From: Kitasatospora sp. NBC_01287
GTDB taxonomy: Bacteria; Actinomycetota; Actinomycetes; Streptomycetales; Streptomycetaceae
Direction: 5' to 3'
NCBI RefSeq assembly: GCF_026340565.1
Contig: NZ_JAPEPB010000001.1
Coordinates: forward strand, 5,618,501-5,682,500
DNA length: 64,000 bases
Under the pieces are notes generated by a model. That model was not told the DNA's origin and did not search any database. It saw only the letters and a program-made list of their open reading frames with translations. Shown in pieces: positions 48,811 to 58,327 of the stretch. The translations under genes were made by a program, and so were the position numbers. Position 1 is the first letter of the stretch, and each line of letters opens with the position of its first letter.

Positions 48811-50481
48811 ATGGCGGAGCAGCAGACGAGCGGTCCGCGCGAGGTGCGCGCGGCGCGGGGTACGAAGCTCAGCACCCAGGGGTGGCAGCAGGAGGCCGCC
48901 CTGCGGATGCTGATGAACAACCTCGACCCCGAGGTGGCCGAGCACCCCTCCAAGCTGGTCGTCTACGGCGGCACCGGCAAGGCGGCGCGCGACTGGCGCT
49001 CGTACGACGCGATGGTGCGCACGCTGCAGACGCTGAAGCAGGACGAGACCATGCTGGTCCAGTCCGGCCGGCCGGTCGGTGTGATGCAGACGCACGAGTG
49101 GGCGCCGCGGGTGCTGATCGCCAACTCCAACCTGGTCGGCGACTGGGCCAACTGGGAGGAGTTCCGCCGGCTGGAGAGCCTGGGGCTCACCATGTACGGG
49201 CAGATGACCGCCGGGTCGTGGATCTACATCGGCACCCAGGGCATCCTGCAGGGCACCTACGAGACCTTCGCCGCGGTGGCGAACAAGAAGTTCGACGGGA
49301 CCCTGGCGGGCACCATCACGCTGACCGCCGGTCTCGGCGGCATGGGCGGCGCCCAGCCGCTGGCCGTCACCATGAACGGCGGCGTGGCGATCTGCGTCGA
49401 CTGCGACCCTTCCCGGATCGCCCGCCGGATCGAGCACCGCTACCTGGACGTGGAGGCCAAGAACCTGGCCCACGCCCTGGAGCTGGCCACCGCCGCCCGT
49501 GACAAGAAGCAGCCGCTCTCCATCGGCCTGCTGGGCAACGCCGCCGAGGTGTTCCCGCAGCTGCTCGCGATGGACGCGCCGATCGACATCGTCACCGACC
49601 AGACCAGCGCGCACGACCCGCTGAGCTACCTGCCGATCGGCGTCTCCTTCGAGGACATGGCGACCTACGCCGCCGAGAAGCCGGCCGACTTCACCATCCG
49701 CTCGCGCGAGTCGATGGCCAAGCACGTGGAGGCAATGGTCGGCTTCCAGGACGCCGGCGCCGAGGTCTTCGACTACGGCAACTCGATCCGCGGCGAGGCC
49801 CAGCTGGCCGGCTACGACCGGGCGTTCGCCTTCCCCGGCTTCGTGCCCGCCTACATCCGCCCGCTCTTCTGCGAGGGCAAGGGCCCGTTCCGCTGGGCCG
49901 CGCTCTCCGGTGACGCGCAGGACATCGCGAAGACCGACAAGGCCGTGCTCGACCTCTTCCCGGAGAACGAGTCGCTGCACCGCTGGATCAAGATGGCCCA
50001 GGAGAAGGTGCACTTCCAGGGCCTGCCCGCGCGGATCTGCTGGCTCGGCTACGGCGAGCGCGACAAGGCCGGCGAGCGGTTCAACGACATGGTCGCCTCC
50101 GGCGAGCTCTCCGCGCCGATCGTGATCGGCCGCGACCACCTGGACTGCGGCTCGGTCGCCTCGCCCTACCGCGAGACCGAGGCGATGCTGGACGGCTCCG
50201 ACGCGATCGCCGACTGGCCGCTGCTCAACGCCATGGTCAACGTCGCCTCCGGCGCCTCCTGGGTCTCCATCCACCACGGCGGCGGCGTCGGCATCGGCCG
50301 CTCGATCCACGCCGGCCAGGTCACGGTGGCCGACGGCACCGCGCTGGCGGGCGAGAAGATCCGCCGGGTGCTCACCAACGACCCGGGCATGGGCGTCATC
50401 CGCCACGTGGACGCCGGCTACGACCGCGCCGACGAGGTCGCCGCCGAGCGCGGTGTGCGCATCCCCATGGGTGAGCTGTGA
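48811..50481 (+). CDS. hutU: Urocanate hydratase
   Basis: A 556-residue urocanase, using NAD+ as an electrophilic cofactor to convert urocanate to imidazolonepropionate. Family landmarks: LVVYGGTGKAARDW, ITLTAGLGGMGGAQP, DYGNSIRGEAQLAG and HHGGGVGIGRSIHAG. AAGGAGA stands eight bases before ATG 48811. First gene of a tight four-gene hut operon. Confidence 0.95.
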   Translation: MAEQQTSGPREVRAARGTKLSTQGWQQEAALRMLMNNLDPEVAEHPSKLVVYGGTGKAARDWRSYDAMVRTLQTLKQDETMLVQSGRPVGVMQTHEWAPRVLIANSNLVGDWANWEEFRRLESLGLTMYGQMTAGSWIYIGTQGILQGTYETFAAVANKKFDGTLAGTITLTAGLGGMGGAQPLAVTMNGGVAICVDCDPSRIARRIEHRYLDVEAKNLAHALELATAARDKKQPLSIGLLGNAAEVFPQLLAMDAPIDIVTDQTSAHDPLSYLPIGVSFEDMATYAAEKPADFTIRSRESMAKHVEAMVGFQDAGAEVFDYGNSIRGEAQLAGYDRAFAFPGFVPAYIRPLFCEGKGPFRWAALSGDAQDIAKTDKAVLDLFPENESLHRWIKMAQEKVHFQGLPARICWLGYGERDKAGERFNDMVASGELSAPIVIGRDHLDCGSVASPYRETEAMLDGSDAIADWPLLNAMVNVASGASWVSIHHGGGVGIGRSIHAGQVTVADGTALAGEKIRRVLTNDPGMGVIRHVDAGYDRADEVAAERGVRIPMGEL

Positions 50482-51707
50482 CCCTCCCTTCAGGAGCGAG
50501 GCCGGCGGGCTTCGAGGAGATGTGGGCGGAGCTGCTCCCCGTGGGCCGCTCCGCCGCTTCCGGCGGCTACCGCCGGCACGCCTGGAACGGCGCCGACGCG
50601 GAGTGCCGGGCCTGGTTCGAGGAGCAGGCCCGCGGCCGCGGCCTGACCTACGAGCTGGACCGCAACGGCAACCAGTGGGCCTGGCTGGGCGAGGCGGACG
50701 CGCCGGGCGCGATCGTCACCGGCTCGCACCTGGACTCGGTGCCGGACGGTGGCGCCTTCGACGGCCCGCTCGGCGTGGTCTCCTCGTTCGCCGCGCTGGA
50801 CGCCCTGCGCGAGCGCGGCGCGACGTTCCGGCGGCCGCTGGCGATCGTCAACTTCGGTGACGAGGAGGGCGCCCGGTTCGGCGTGGCCTGCATCGGCTCC
50901 CGGCTCAGCGCCGGTCTGCTGACCCGGGAGCAGGCCTACGAGCTCCGCGACGCGGACGGCGTGCGGCTGCCCGACGCGATGGAGCGGGCCGGCTACGACC
51001 CGGGCGCGATCGGCGTGGACGAGGAGCGCCTGGCCCGGATCGGCGCCTTCGTCGAGCTGCACGTCGAGCAGGGCCGCTACCTGGGCGAGGACCAGCCGGT
51101 CGGGGTGGCCGGGGCGATCTGGCCGCACGGCCGCTGGCGCTTCGACTTCCACGGTGAGGCGAACCACGCGGGCACCACCCGGATCGAGGACCGCCGCGAT
51201 CCGATGATCACCTACGCCAACACCGTGCTCTCGGCCCGCAAGAAGGCCAGGCTGGCCGGCGCGCTGGCCACCTTCGGCAAGATCGCCGTCGAGCCCAACG
51301 GCACCAACGCGATCGCCTCGCTGGTCCGCGGCTGGCTGGACTCCCGGGCGGCCGACGAGGCCACGCTCACCGAGCTGGTCGAGCAGATCCACCAGGCCGC
51401 CGCCGAGCGCGGCGAGCGCGACGGCGTCAAGGTCGAGCTGACCCGCGAGTCGTACACGCCGGTGGTCGACTTCGACGTCCCGCTGCGCGACCGGCTGGTC
51501 GGCACCCTCGGCGGCGCCCCGGTGCTGCCCACCGGCGCGGGACACGACGCCGGGATCCTGGCATCCGCCGTCCCGACCGCCATGCTGTTCGTGCGGAACC
51601 CGAGCGGTGTCTCGCACTCCCCGGCCGAGCGCGCCGAGGTGGCGGACTGCCTCGCGGGAGTGGCGGCACTCGCGGACGTCCTGGAGGACCTGGCATGCCG
51701 GCAGTGA
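50478..51707 (+). CDS. M20-family amidohydrolase of the hut operon
   Basis: A 409-residue metallopeptidase-fold amidohydrolase related to allantoate/N-carbamoyl-amino-acid amidohydrolases. Metal ligands are visible: H and D in GSHLDSVPDGGAFDG, E-E in FGDEEGARFG, H in VELHVEQGRYL and H in GVSHSPAE. It sits between hutU and hutF with GTGA and 13-bp overlaps, so it must act in histidine breakdown; hydrolysis of N-formylglutamate, the product of HutF, is the fitting reaction (inference), since no HutG is seen. GTG 50478. Confidence 0.88.
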   Translation: MTLPSGARPAGFEEMWAELLPVGRSAASGGYRRHAWNGADAECRAWFEEQARGRGLTYELDRNGNQWAWLGEADAPGAIVTGSHLDSVPDGGAFDGPLGVVSSFAALDALRERGATFRRPLAIVNFGDEEGARFGVACIGSRLSAGLLTREQAYELRDADGVRLPDAMERAGYDPGAIGVDEERLARIGAFVELHVEQGRYLGEDQPVGVAGAIWPHGRWRFDFHGEANHAGTTRIEDRRDPMITYANTVLSARKKARLAGALATFGKIAVEPNGTNAIASLVRGWLDSRAADEATLTELVEQIHQAAAERGERDGVKVELTRESYTPVVDFDVPLRDRLVGTLGGAPVLPTGAGHDAGILASAVPTAMLFVRNPSGVSHSPAERAEVADCLAGVAALADVLEDLACRQ

Positions 51708-53080
51708 CGGAGCAGCACGACCGCGGTGACGCGGCGCAGGCCTACTGGGCCGAGCACGCCTGGGTACCGCACGCCAACGGCCCGGTGGTCGAGTCGCAGG
51801 TGCTGATCGAGGTGGCGGCCGACGGCCGGATCGCCGCGGTCACCCCGGACAGCGGCCCCTGCCCGCCGCGGGCCGTCAAGCTGGCGGGCCTGACCGTCCC
51901 CGGCCAGGCCAACGCCCACTCGCACGCCTTCCACCGAGCCCTGCGCGGCACCGTGCAGGTCGGCTCCGGCACCTTCTGGACCTGGCGCGACACCATGTAC
52001 CGGTTCGCCGGCGCGCTCGACCCGGACAGCTACCTGGCGCTCGCCACCGCCGTCTACGCCGAGATGGCGCTGGCCGGCATCACCTCGGTCGGCGAGTTCC
52101 ACTACCTGCACCACGCCCCGGGCGGCGCCCGCTACCAGGACCCCAACGCGATGGGCGAGGCGCTGATCGAGGCCGCCGCCCGGGCCGGGATCCGGATCAC
52201 CCTGCTCGACACCTGCTACCTCTCCTCCGGCTTCGGCGCCGAGCTGAGCAAGCCCCAACTGCGCTTCGGGGACGGGGACGCCGAGGCCTGGGCCGCCCGG
52301 GCGAGCGAGCTCAAGGCGCGCGACCACGCCCGGCTGGGCGCCGCGATCCACTCGGTGCGCGCGGTGCCGGCCGAGCAGTTGGGCACGGTGGCGCGGTGGG
52401 CCGCCGAGCGGCAGGCCCCGCTGCACGTGCACCTGTCCGAGCAGACCGCCGAGAACGACGCCTGCCTGACCGCGCACGGCGTCACCCCGACCCGGTTGCT
52501 CGCCGACCACGGCGTGCTGGGCCCGCGCACCAGCGCCGTGCACGCGACCCACCTGACCGAGGAGGACATCAAGCTGCTGACCGACTCCTCCACGGTGGTC
52601 TGCATGTGCCCCACCACCGAGCGCGACCTGGCCGACGGCATCGGCCCGGCCCGCCGGCTGGCCAGCGGCGGCTGCCCGGTCACCCTGGGCAGCGACAGCC
52701 ACGCCGTCATCGACCCGTTCGAGGAGGCCCGCGCGCTGGAGCTGAACGAGCGCCTGCGCACCCGCACCAGGGGCCACTGGACGGCGGGCGCGCTGCTGCG
52801 AGCCGGCAGCGAGGACGGCCACGCCTCGCTCGGCTGGCCGGAGGCCGGCCGGATCGAGGCCGGGGCGCTGGCCGACTTCACCGTGCTGGCGCTGGACTCG
52901 GTCCGCACCGCGGGCCCGCCCGCGCGCCTGGGCGCCGAGACCGCCGTCTTCGCCGCCTCGGCGGCCGATGTCCGGCACGTGGTGGTCGGCGGCCGGCGGG
53001 TCGTGGTGGACGGGGTGCACCAGGGCGTCGCCGACGTGCCGTCCGCGCTGCGCACCGCCATCGCCGCGCTGCTCGCCTGA
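51695..53080 (+). CDS. hutF: Formimidoylglutamate deiminase
   Basis: A 461-residue amidohydrolase-superfamily enzyme turning N-formimidoyl-L-glutamate into N-formyl-L-glutamate and ammonia. Zn-binding motif NAHSHAFHRALRG, later HLSEQTAEND, THLTEEDIKLL and GSDSHAVIDPFEEARALE are typical of HutF. ATG 51695 overlaps the upstream gene by 13 bp. Its presence means the five-step formylglutamate route, not direct formimidoylglutamase, is used. Confidence 0.92.
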   Translation: MPAVTEQHDRGDAAQAYWAEHAWVPHANGPVVESQVLIEVAADGRIAAVTPDSGPCPPRAVKLAGLTVPGQANAHSHAFHRALRGTVQVGSGTFWTWRDTMYRFAGALDPDSYLALATAVYAEMALAGITSVGEFHYLHHAPGGARYQDPNAMGEALIEAAARAGIRITLLDTCYLSSGFGAELSKPQLRFGDGDAEAWAARASELKARDHARLGAAIHSVRAVPAEQLGTVARWAAERQAPLHVHLSEQTAENDACLTAHGVTPTRLLADHGVLGPRTSAVHATHLTEEDIKLLTDSSTVVCMCPTTERDLADGIGPARRLASGGCPVTLGSDSHAVIDPFEEARALELNERLRTRTRGHWTAGALLRAGSEDGHASLGWPEAGRIEAGALADFTVLALDSVRTAGPPARLGAETAVFAASAADVRHVVVGGRRVVVDGVHQGVADVPSALRTAIAALLA

Positions 53081-53114
53081 TCCGCTCCGGACCACCACCA
53101 CCTCTGAAGGGCTC

Positions 53115-54281
53115 ATGACCAGCACCCTGATCACCAACATCGGCGCCCTGGTCACCAACGACCCGTCACACCCCGGCCTGCTCGGCCTGATCGAGCAGGC
53201 CGCCGTGGTGATCGACGGCTCGGTGGTCATCTGGACCGGGCGGGCCGCCGACGCCCCCGCGGCCGACCAGGTCCACGACGCCCAGGGGCGGGCCCTGCTG
53301 CCCGGCTTCGTGGACTCGCACGCCCACCTGGTCTTCGCGGGCGACCGCACCGCCGAGTTCAACGCCAGGATGTCCGGCCAGGCCTACACCGCGGGCGGCA
53401 TCCGCACCACGGTGGCCGCCACCCGGGCCGCGAGCGACGCCGAACTGGACGCCAACCTGGGCCGGTTCGTCCGCGAGGCGCTGCGCCAGGGCACCACGAC
53501 CATCGAGTGCAAGTCCGGCTACGGCCTCACCGTCGAGGACGAGGCCCGCGCGCTGCGGATCGCCGCCGCGCACACCCCGGAGACGACCTACCTGGGCGCG
53601 CACGTGGTGGCGCCCGAGTACGCGCAGGACCCGGCCGGCTACGTCGACCTGGTCACCGGCGAGATGCTGGACGCCTGCGCCCCGCACGCCCGCTGGGTGG
53701 ACGTCTTCTGCGAGCAGGGCGCCTTCGACGGCGACCAGGCCCGGGCGATCCTGACGGCGGGGATCGAGCGCGGCCTGACCCCGCGGGTGCACGCCAACCA
53801 GCTCTCCTACGGGCCCGGCGTGCAGCTGGCGGTGGAGCTCGGCGCCGCCTCGGCCGACCACTGCACCCACCTGACCGACGCGGACGTGGCGGCGCTGGCC
53901 GGCTCCGGCACGGTCGCCACCCTGCTGCCCGGCGCCGAGTTCTCCACCCGCGCCGCCTACCCGGACGCCCGCCGCCTGCTGGACGCCGGGGCCACCGTGG
54001 CGCTCTCCACCGACTGCAACCCGGGCTCCAGCTTCACCAGTTCGATGGCCTTCTGCATCGCGGTGGCGGTCCGCGAGATGGGCATGACCCCCGACGAGGC
54101 GGTGCACGCCGCCACCGCGGGCGGCGCCCGCGCGCTGCGCCGCACCGATGTCGGCCGGATCGCCCCCGGCGCGCGCGCCGACCTGCTGCTGCTGGACGCC
54201 CCCTCCCCGGTCCACCTGGCCTACCGCCCGGGTGTGCCGCTGACGGCGGCCGTCTGGCGGGCGGGGGTGCGGGAGCTGTAG
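53115..54281 (+). CDS. hutI: Imidazolonepropionase
   Basis: A 388-residue amidohydrolase that opens imidazolonepropionate to N-formimidoylglutamate. Motifs: LLPGFVDSHAHLVFAGDR (Zn), IECKSGYGLTVEDE, HANQLSYGPGVQLA and STDCNPGSSFTSSMAF. Last gene of the operon, 34 bp after hutF, followed by a strong terminator. Confidence 0.94.
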   Translation: MTSTLITNIGALVTNDPSHPGLLGLIEQAAVVIDGSVVIWTGRAADAPAADQVHDAQGRALLPGFVDSHAHLVFAGDRTAEFNARMSGQAYTAGGIRTTVAATRAASDAELDANLGRFVREALRQGTTTIECKSGYGLTVEDEARALRIAAAHTPETTYLGAHVVAPEYAQDPAGYVDLVTGEMLDACAPHARWVDVFCEQGAFDGDQARAILTAGIERGLTPRVHANQLSYGPGVQLAVELGAASADHCTHLTDADVAALAGSGTVATLLPGAEFSTRAAYPDARRLLDAGATVALSTDCNPGSSFTSSMAFCIAVAVREMGMTPDEAVHAATAGGARALRRTDVGRIAPGARADLLLLDAPSPVHLAYRPGVPLTAAVWRAGVREL

Positions 54282-54311
54282 CGGGAACCGCACCCGTCGC
54301 GGTAGTGAGCA

Positions 54312-54347
54312 CGCAGGCCCGGTACGGAGTTCCGTACCGGGCCTGCG
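54312..54347. terminator. Terminator after the hut operon
   Basis: CGCAGGCCCGGTACGGA and its exact complement (17-bp arms, 2-bp centre). Shared with the convergent POT transporter gene. Confidence 0.88.
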
Positions 54348-54378
54348 GTGTCTCAGTTTCGGAGCGGTGTGCGCCTGG

Positions 54379-55890
54379 TCAGTGCACGTTGCCCATCAGC
54401 CTGATGACCTTCTTGCGGGACAGCCACAGCGCGATCCCCGCCAGGATCGCCAGCACGCCCTGCAGCGCGAAGTACCAGGTGCTGCCGGTCGCGTCGCCGA
54501 CGACGAGCTGGGTGATGGCCGCGACGCAGTCGCCCGCCGTGACGGCCAGGAACCAGACACCCATCATCTGGCTGGCGTACTTCGCCGGGGCCAGCTTGGT
54601 GGTGACCGACAGGCCGACCGGGGAGAGGGTCAGCTCGCCGACGGTCTGGACCAGGTAGACCATGGCCAGCCAGAGCGGCGAGACCTTGACGCCGCCGGAG
54701 GCGGCGGCCATCGCCAGCATCATCACCAGGAACGAGGCGCCGATCATCAGCAGGCCGATGGCGAACTTCACCGTGGTGCTGGGGTTCTTCGCGCGGCGGG
54801 AGAGCCAGACCCAGAGCCAGGCGAAGACCGGGGCCAGCGCCATGATGTAGAGCGGGTTGAGCGACTGGAACCAGCTCGACGGGAAGTTGAAACCGAAGAG
54901 CGTCGAGGAGGTGCTGTCGGTCGCGAAGATGCTCAGCGTCGAGCTGGACTGGTCGTAGATCATCCAGAAGACGGCGGCGGCGATGAAGAACCAGATGAAT
55001 CCGCTCATCTTGGACTGCTCGTCCGGGGCGAGGTCCTTGTCCTTCTTCATCCGGGCGAAGTAGAGCGCCGGGATCGCGATGCCCGCGACCGAGAGCGGCC
55101 AGATCACCCAGCTGATCGAGAAGCTGCCGGCGGCGACGATCACGCCGTAGAAGACCGCGGCGGCGGCCAGCCAGAGCAGCGCCTTGCGCAGCACGGCCTT
55201 CTTCTCGCCGGGGGTGATCGGCGCGGTCACGATGTTGCTGGTCGGGCTGAGGTGGCGGGTGCCGAGCAGGTACTGACCCAGTCCCAGCGCCATGCCGACA
55301 CCGGCCAGCGCGAAGCCCAGGTGCCAGTCGACCTTCTGGCCGATCGTGCCGATGACCAGCGGCGCGGCGAAGGCACCGAGGTTGATGCCCATGTAGAAGA
55401 CGGTGAAGCCGCCGTCGCGCCGCGGGTCGTTCGGCCCGTCGTAGAGGTGGCCGACCATCGTCGAGATGTTGGCCTTGAGCAGGCCGGACCCGACCGCGAT
55501 GAACGCCAGGCCGACGAAGAACGACACGGTGGCCGGGACGGCCAGCAGGAAGTGGCCGATCATGATGATGCAGCCGCCGACGGCGACGGTCTTGCGCGGG
55601 CCCCAGAAGCGGTCCGCGATCCAGCCGCCGGGCAGTGCGGTCAGGTAGACCATCGCGTTGTAGACGCTGACGATCGCGGCGCCGACGGCGGCCTTGTAGC
55701 CGAGCCCGCCGTCGTGGGTCGCGGTGACCAGGTAGATCACCAGCAGGGCCCGCATGCCGTAGAAGCTGAACCGCTCCCACATCTCCGTCATGAAGAGCGT
55801 GGCCAGTCCTCGGGGGTGCCCGAAGAAGGTCTTGCCGCCAGAAGGGGCGACCGGCTGTACGCCGGCGTCCAAGGTGGAGGGTGACGCCAT
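54379..55890 (-). CDS. POT/PTR2-family proton-coupled peptide transporter
   Basis: A 503-residue transporter with about 14 membrane segments. The POT signature ExxERF is present in MTEMWERFSFYGMRALL, and the second motif region VGSGLLKANISTMVGHLY follows. Members import di- and tripeptides with protons. ATG 55890 has an AAGGAA site. The dipeptidase gene at 60.8 kb could act on imported peptides (inference). Confidence 0.9.
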   Translation of the reverse strand: MASPSTLDAGVQPVAPSGGKTFFGHPRGLATLFMTEMWERFSFYGMRALLVIYLVTATHDGGLGYKAAVGAAIVSVYNAMVYLTALPGGWIADRFWGPRKTVAVGGCIIMIGHFLLAVPATVSFFVGLAFIAVGSGLLKANISTMVGHLYDGPNDPRRDGGFTVFYMGINLGAFAAPLVIGTIGQKVDWHLGFALAGVGMALGLGQYLLGTRHLSPTSNIVTAPITPGEKKAVLRKALLWLAAAAVFYGVIVAAGSFSISWVIWPLSVAGIAIPALYFARMKKDKDLAPDEQSKMSGFIWFFIAAAVFWMIYDQSSSTLSIFATDSTSSTLFGFNFPSSWFQSLNPLYIMALAPVFAWLWVWLSRRAKNPSTTVKFAIGLLMIGASFLVMMLAMAAASGGVKVSPLWLAMVYLVQTVGELTLSPVGLSVTTKLAPAKYASQMMGVWFLAVTAGDCVAAITQLVVGDATGSTWYFALQGVLAILAGIALWLSRKKVIRLMGNVH

Positions 55891-56335
55891 CAGTAGTTGT
55901 TCCTTGCCTGACTGTCTGGGACACCGTCGCGCCACTGTGGTGGGGAGGCGGACGGGTCCGAGCGCCGCGGTGGGCCTGCTCGCTGCTCGGGCAGGCGGGG
56001 GATCCGCGGCGCACGACACGGGGACCGGACCACTGTACGTCCAGCTTTTCCACGATATGGACGGACAAAAGCCACTGTTCAATAACGGGATCACGCAGCG
56101 TTGTTCAGGTCTGGTCCGCCAATCGATGGTAGAGCAGGATCAGTTCCTTCGAAGCCAAGGTCCAATGGGAGGAACTGCGGTCCCACTCGGTGTTCGCCGC
56201 CGTTCCGGCCGTTGCCTGGGTCGGCACGCCGATTACCCGCTGTGAACTAGTTCACAGCGCCCCGCCCGCCCGTCCCGACCGCGCGCTCCCGTGTGGGTCT
56301 GATCACGGCCCGTTCGGCGGACTACGATTCGCACC
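55891..56335. other. Divergent regulatory gap with promoter and 22-bp palindrome
   Basis: A 445-bp gap without a gene. It contains an AT-rich stretch (56040-56170) with a minus-strand promoter for the transporter (-35 TTGAAC, complement of 56077-56082; 17-bp spacer; CATATC, complement of 56054-56059), and near the response regulator a perfect 22-bp palindrome at 56238-56259. Confidence 0.6.
56238..56259. promoter_or_regulatory. Perfect 22-bp palindrome upstream of a two-component operon
   Basis: Half-site CGCTGTGAACT is followed immediately by its exact complement AGTTCACAGCG, with no spacer. It lies 77 bp before the response-regulator ATG. Contains TGTGAACTAGTTCACA, which looks like a dimeric repressor or CRP-like operator. 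Confidence 0.6.
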
Positions 56336-57010
56336 ATGACCTGTGTGCTGCTCGCCGAGGACGACCCCGCCATCTCGGAACCGCTGGCCCGCGCCCTGCG
56401 CCGCGAGGGGTACGAGGTGCTCGTCCGGGAGGACGGCCCGTCCGCCCTGGAGGCCGGGCTGGAGGAGGAGGTCGACCTGGTCGTGCTCGACCTCGGCCTG
56501 CCGCAGATGGACGGGCTGGAGGTCTGCCGCCGGCTGCGCGCGGACGGCAAGAGCTGCCCCGTCCTGGTGCTCACCGCCCGCGCCGACGAGGTGGACACCG
56601 TGGTCGGCCTGGACGCCGGCGCCGACGACTACGTCACCAAGCCGTTCCGGCTGGCCGAACTGCTCGCCCGGGTCCGGGCCCTGCTGCGGCGCGGCAACGT
56701 GGACTCGCTCTCCACCGGCGCGCACGGTGTGCGGATCGACATCGAGTCCCACCGCGCCTGGGTCGGCGAGGAGGAACTGACCCTCTCCGCCAAGGAGTTC
56801 GAGCTGCTTCGGGTGCTGGTCCGGGACGCGGGCCGGGTGGTCACCCGCGAGGACATCATGCGCCAGGTCTGGGACACCACCTGGTGGACCTCCACCAAGA
56901 CGCTGGACATGCACATCTCCTGGCTGCGCAAGAAGCTCGGCGACGACGCCACCAACCCCCGCTACATCGCCACCGTGCGCGGCGTGGGCTTCCGCTTCGA
57001 GAAGAACTAG
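56336..57010 (+). CDS. OmpR-family response regulator
   Basis: A 224-residue regulator: receiver domain with D9/D10, phosphoacceptor D52 (VVLDLGLPQMDGLEV) and lysine in DDYVTKPFRLAELL; winged-helix effector with TKTLDMHISWLRKKLG and TVRGVGFRFEKN. Cotranscribed with the sensor kinase 17 bp downstream. Target genes unknown; by position it resembles the S. coelicolor SCO3062/3063 system. Confidence 0.92.
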   Translation: MTCVLLAEDDPAISEPLARALRREGYEVLVREDGPSALEAGLEEEVDLVVLDLGLPQMDGLEVCRRLRADGKSCPVLVLTARADEVDTVVGLDAGADDYVTKPFRLAELLARVRALLRRGNVDSLSTGAHGVRIDIESHRAWVGEEELTLSAKEFELLRVLVRDAGRVVTREDIMRQVWDTTWWTSTKTLDMHISWLRKKLGDDATNPRYIATVRGVGFRFEKN

Positions 57011-57027
57011 GGCCGGGGCAGCACCGC

Positions 57028-58296
57028 GTGAAGCGCAGGATGATCAACTCGCTGCTGGGCGTGGTCCTGGTGGTCGTGGTGGTGTTCTGCGTACCGCTGG
57101 CGCTGGTCGAGAAGCAGAGCATCGTCAACAACGCGCAGTCCCGGGTCGACGCGGCCGCGGTGCGGCTGCTCGGCCTGGTGGAGAACCGGCTGGCCGCGCA
57201 CGAGCCGGTGACCCAGGAGCGGCTCGGCACCCAGGCCATCGAGGGGGACTACGCCGAGATCCGGATCCCGCCGCAGGGCTCGCCGGACCAGCCGCAACTG
57301 GTGACCATCGGCGAGGTGCCCAAGGGCGCCGCGCTGCGCGCCAGCGAGTCGGACCAGAGCGGCGTGACGGTGACGGTCGAGCAGTCCCGGGCGGACGTCA
57401 CCCGTGAGATCGGCGACATGCTGCTGCTCCTGGGCCTGGTGACCCTGCTGGCCGTGCAGACGGCGGTGGCGCTGGCCGTCTGGCAGGCCAGGCGGCTGGC
57501 CCGCCCGCTCACCGACCTGGCCGAGACCGCCGAGCGGCTCGGCTCCGGCGACCCGCGTCCGCGCGACCGGCGCTACGGCGTGCCCGAGCTGGACCGGGTG
57601 GCCGAGGTGCTGGACGCGAGCGCCGAGCGGATCGGCCGGATGCTCACCGCCGAGCGCCGGCTCGCCGCCGACGCCTCGCACCAGCTGCGCACGCCGCTGA
57701 CCGCCCTCTCCATGCGACTGGAGGAGATCACCGCGCTGGCCCACCAGCCCGAGACCGTGCGGGAGGAGGCCACCATCGCGCTGGAGCAGGTGGAGCGGCT
57801 CACCGACGTGGTCCAGCGCCTGCTCACCAACCAGCGCGACACCCACGGCCCGAGCGCCGGCGGCTTCGAGCTGGACGAGGTGATCCGCCAGCAGCGCGAG
57901 GAGTGGGCGGTGCCGATGCGCGGTGCCGGGCGGCGCCTGGTGATCGAAGGACTCGCCGGGGTGGTCGCGCTGGGAACTCCGGGCACCGTCTCCCAGGTGC
58001 TGGCCACCCTGATCGAGAACTCGCTGATGCACGGCGCGGGCACGGTCATCCTGCGGGTGCGGCCCTCCGGCAGCTCGGCGGTGGTCGAGGTGCAGGACGA
58101 GGGGCCTGGCGTGCCCGCCGAGCTCGGCAACCGGGTCTTCGAGCGGACGGTGAGCGGGCGCAACTCCACCGGCATCGGCCTGGCGGTGGCCCGCGACCTC
58201 GCGGAGGCGGACGGCGGGCGGCTGGAGCTGCTCTCGCTCAAGCCGCCGGTCTTCGCGCTCTTCCTGGGGCGCGGCCTCGGCGCCGAAGGGCCCTGA
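57028..58296 (+). CDS. Sensor histidine kinase
   Basis: A 422-residue kinase: membrane segment 1 at about 6-26, a short extracytoplasmic domain (27-128), membrane segment 2 at about 130-152, HAMP, phosphoacceptor H218 in ASHQLRTPLTALSM, and an HATPase domain (N box LATLIENSLMHG, DEGPGVP, STGIGLAVARDL). Start GTG 57028 (VKRRMINSLL). No gene-specific ligand motif is seen. Confidence 0.9.
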   Translation: MKRRMINSLLGVVLVVVVVFCVPLALVEKQSIVNNAQSRVDAAAVRLLGLVENRLAAHEPVTQERLGTQAIEGDYAEIRIPPQGSPDQPQLVTIGEVPKGAALRASESDQSGVTVTVEQSRADVTREIGDMLLLLGLVTLLAVQTAVALAVWQARRLARPLTDLAETAERLGSGDPRPRDRRYGVPELDRVAEVLDASAERIGRMLTAERRLAADASHQLRTPLTALSMRLEEITALAHQPETVREEATIALEQVERLTDVVQRLLTNQRDTHGPSAGGFELDEVIRQQREEWAVPMRGAGRRLVIEGLAGVVALGTPGTVSQVLATLIENSLMHGAGTVILRVRPSGSSAVVEVQDEGPGVPAELGNRVFERTVSGRNSTGIGLAVARDLAEADGGRLELLSLKPPVFALFLGRGLGAEGP

Positions 58297-58327
58297 GCCT
58301 AAGGACCCCTGAGCCGAAGGGTTCAAG

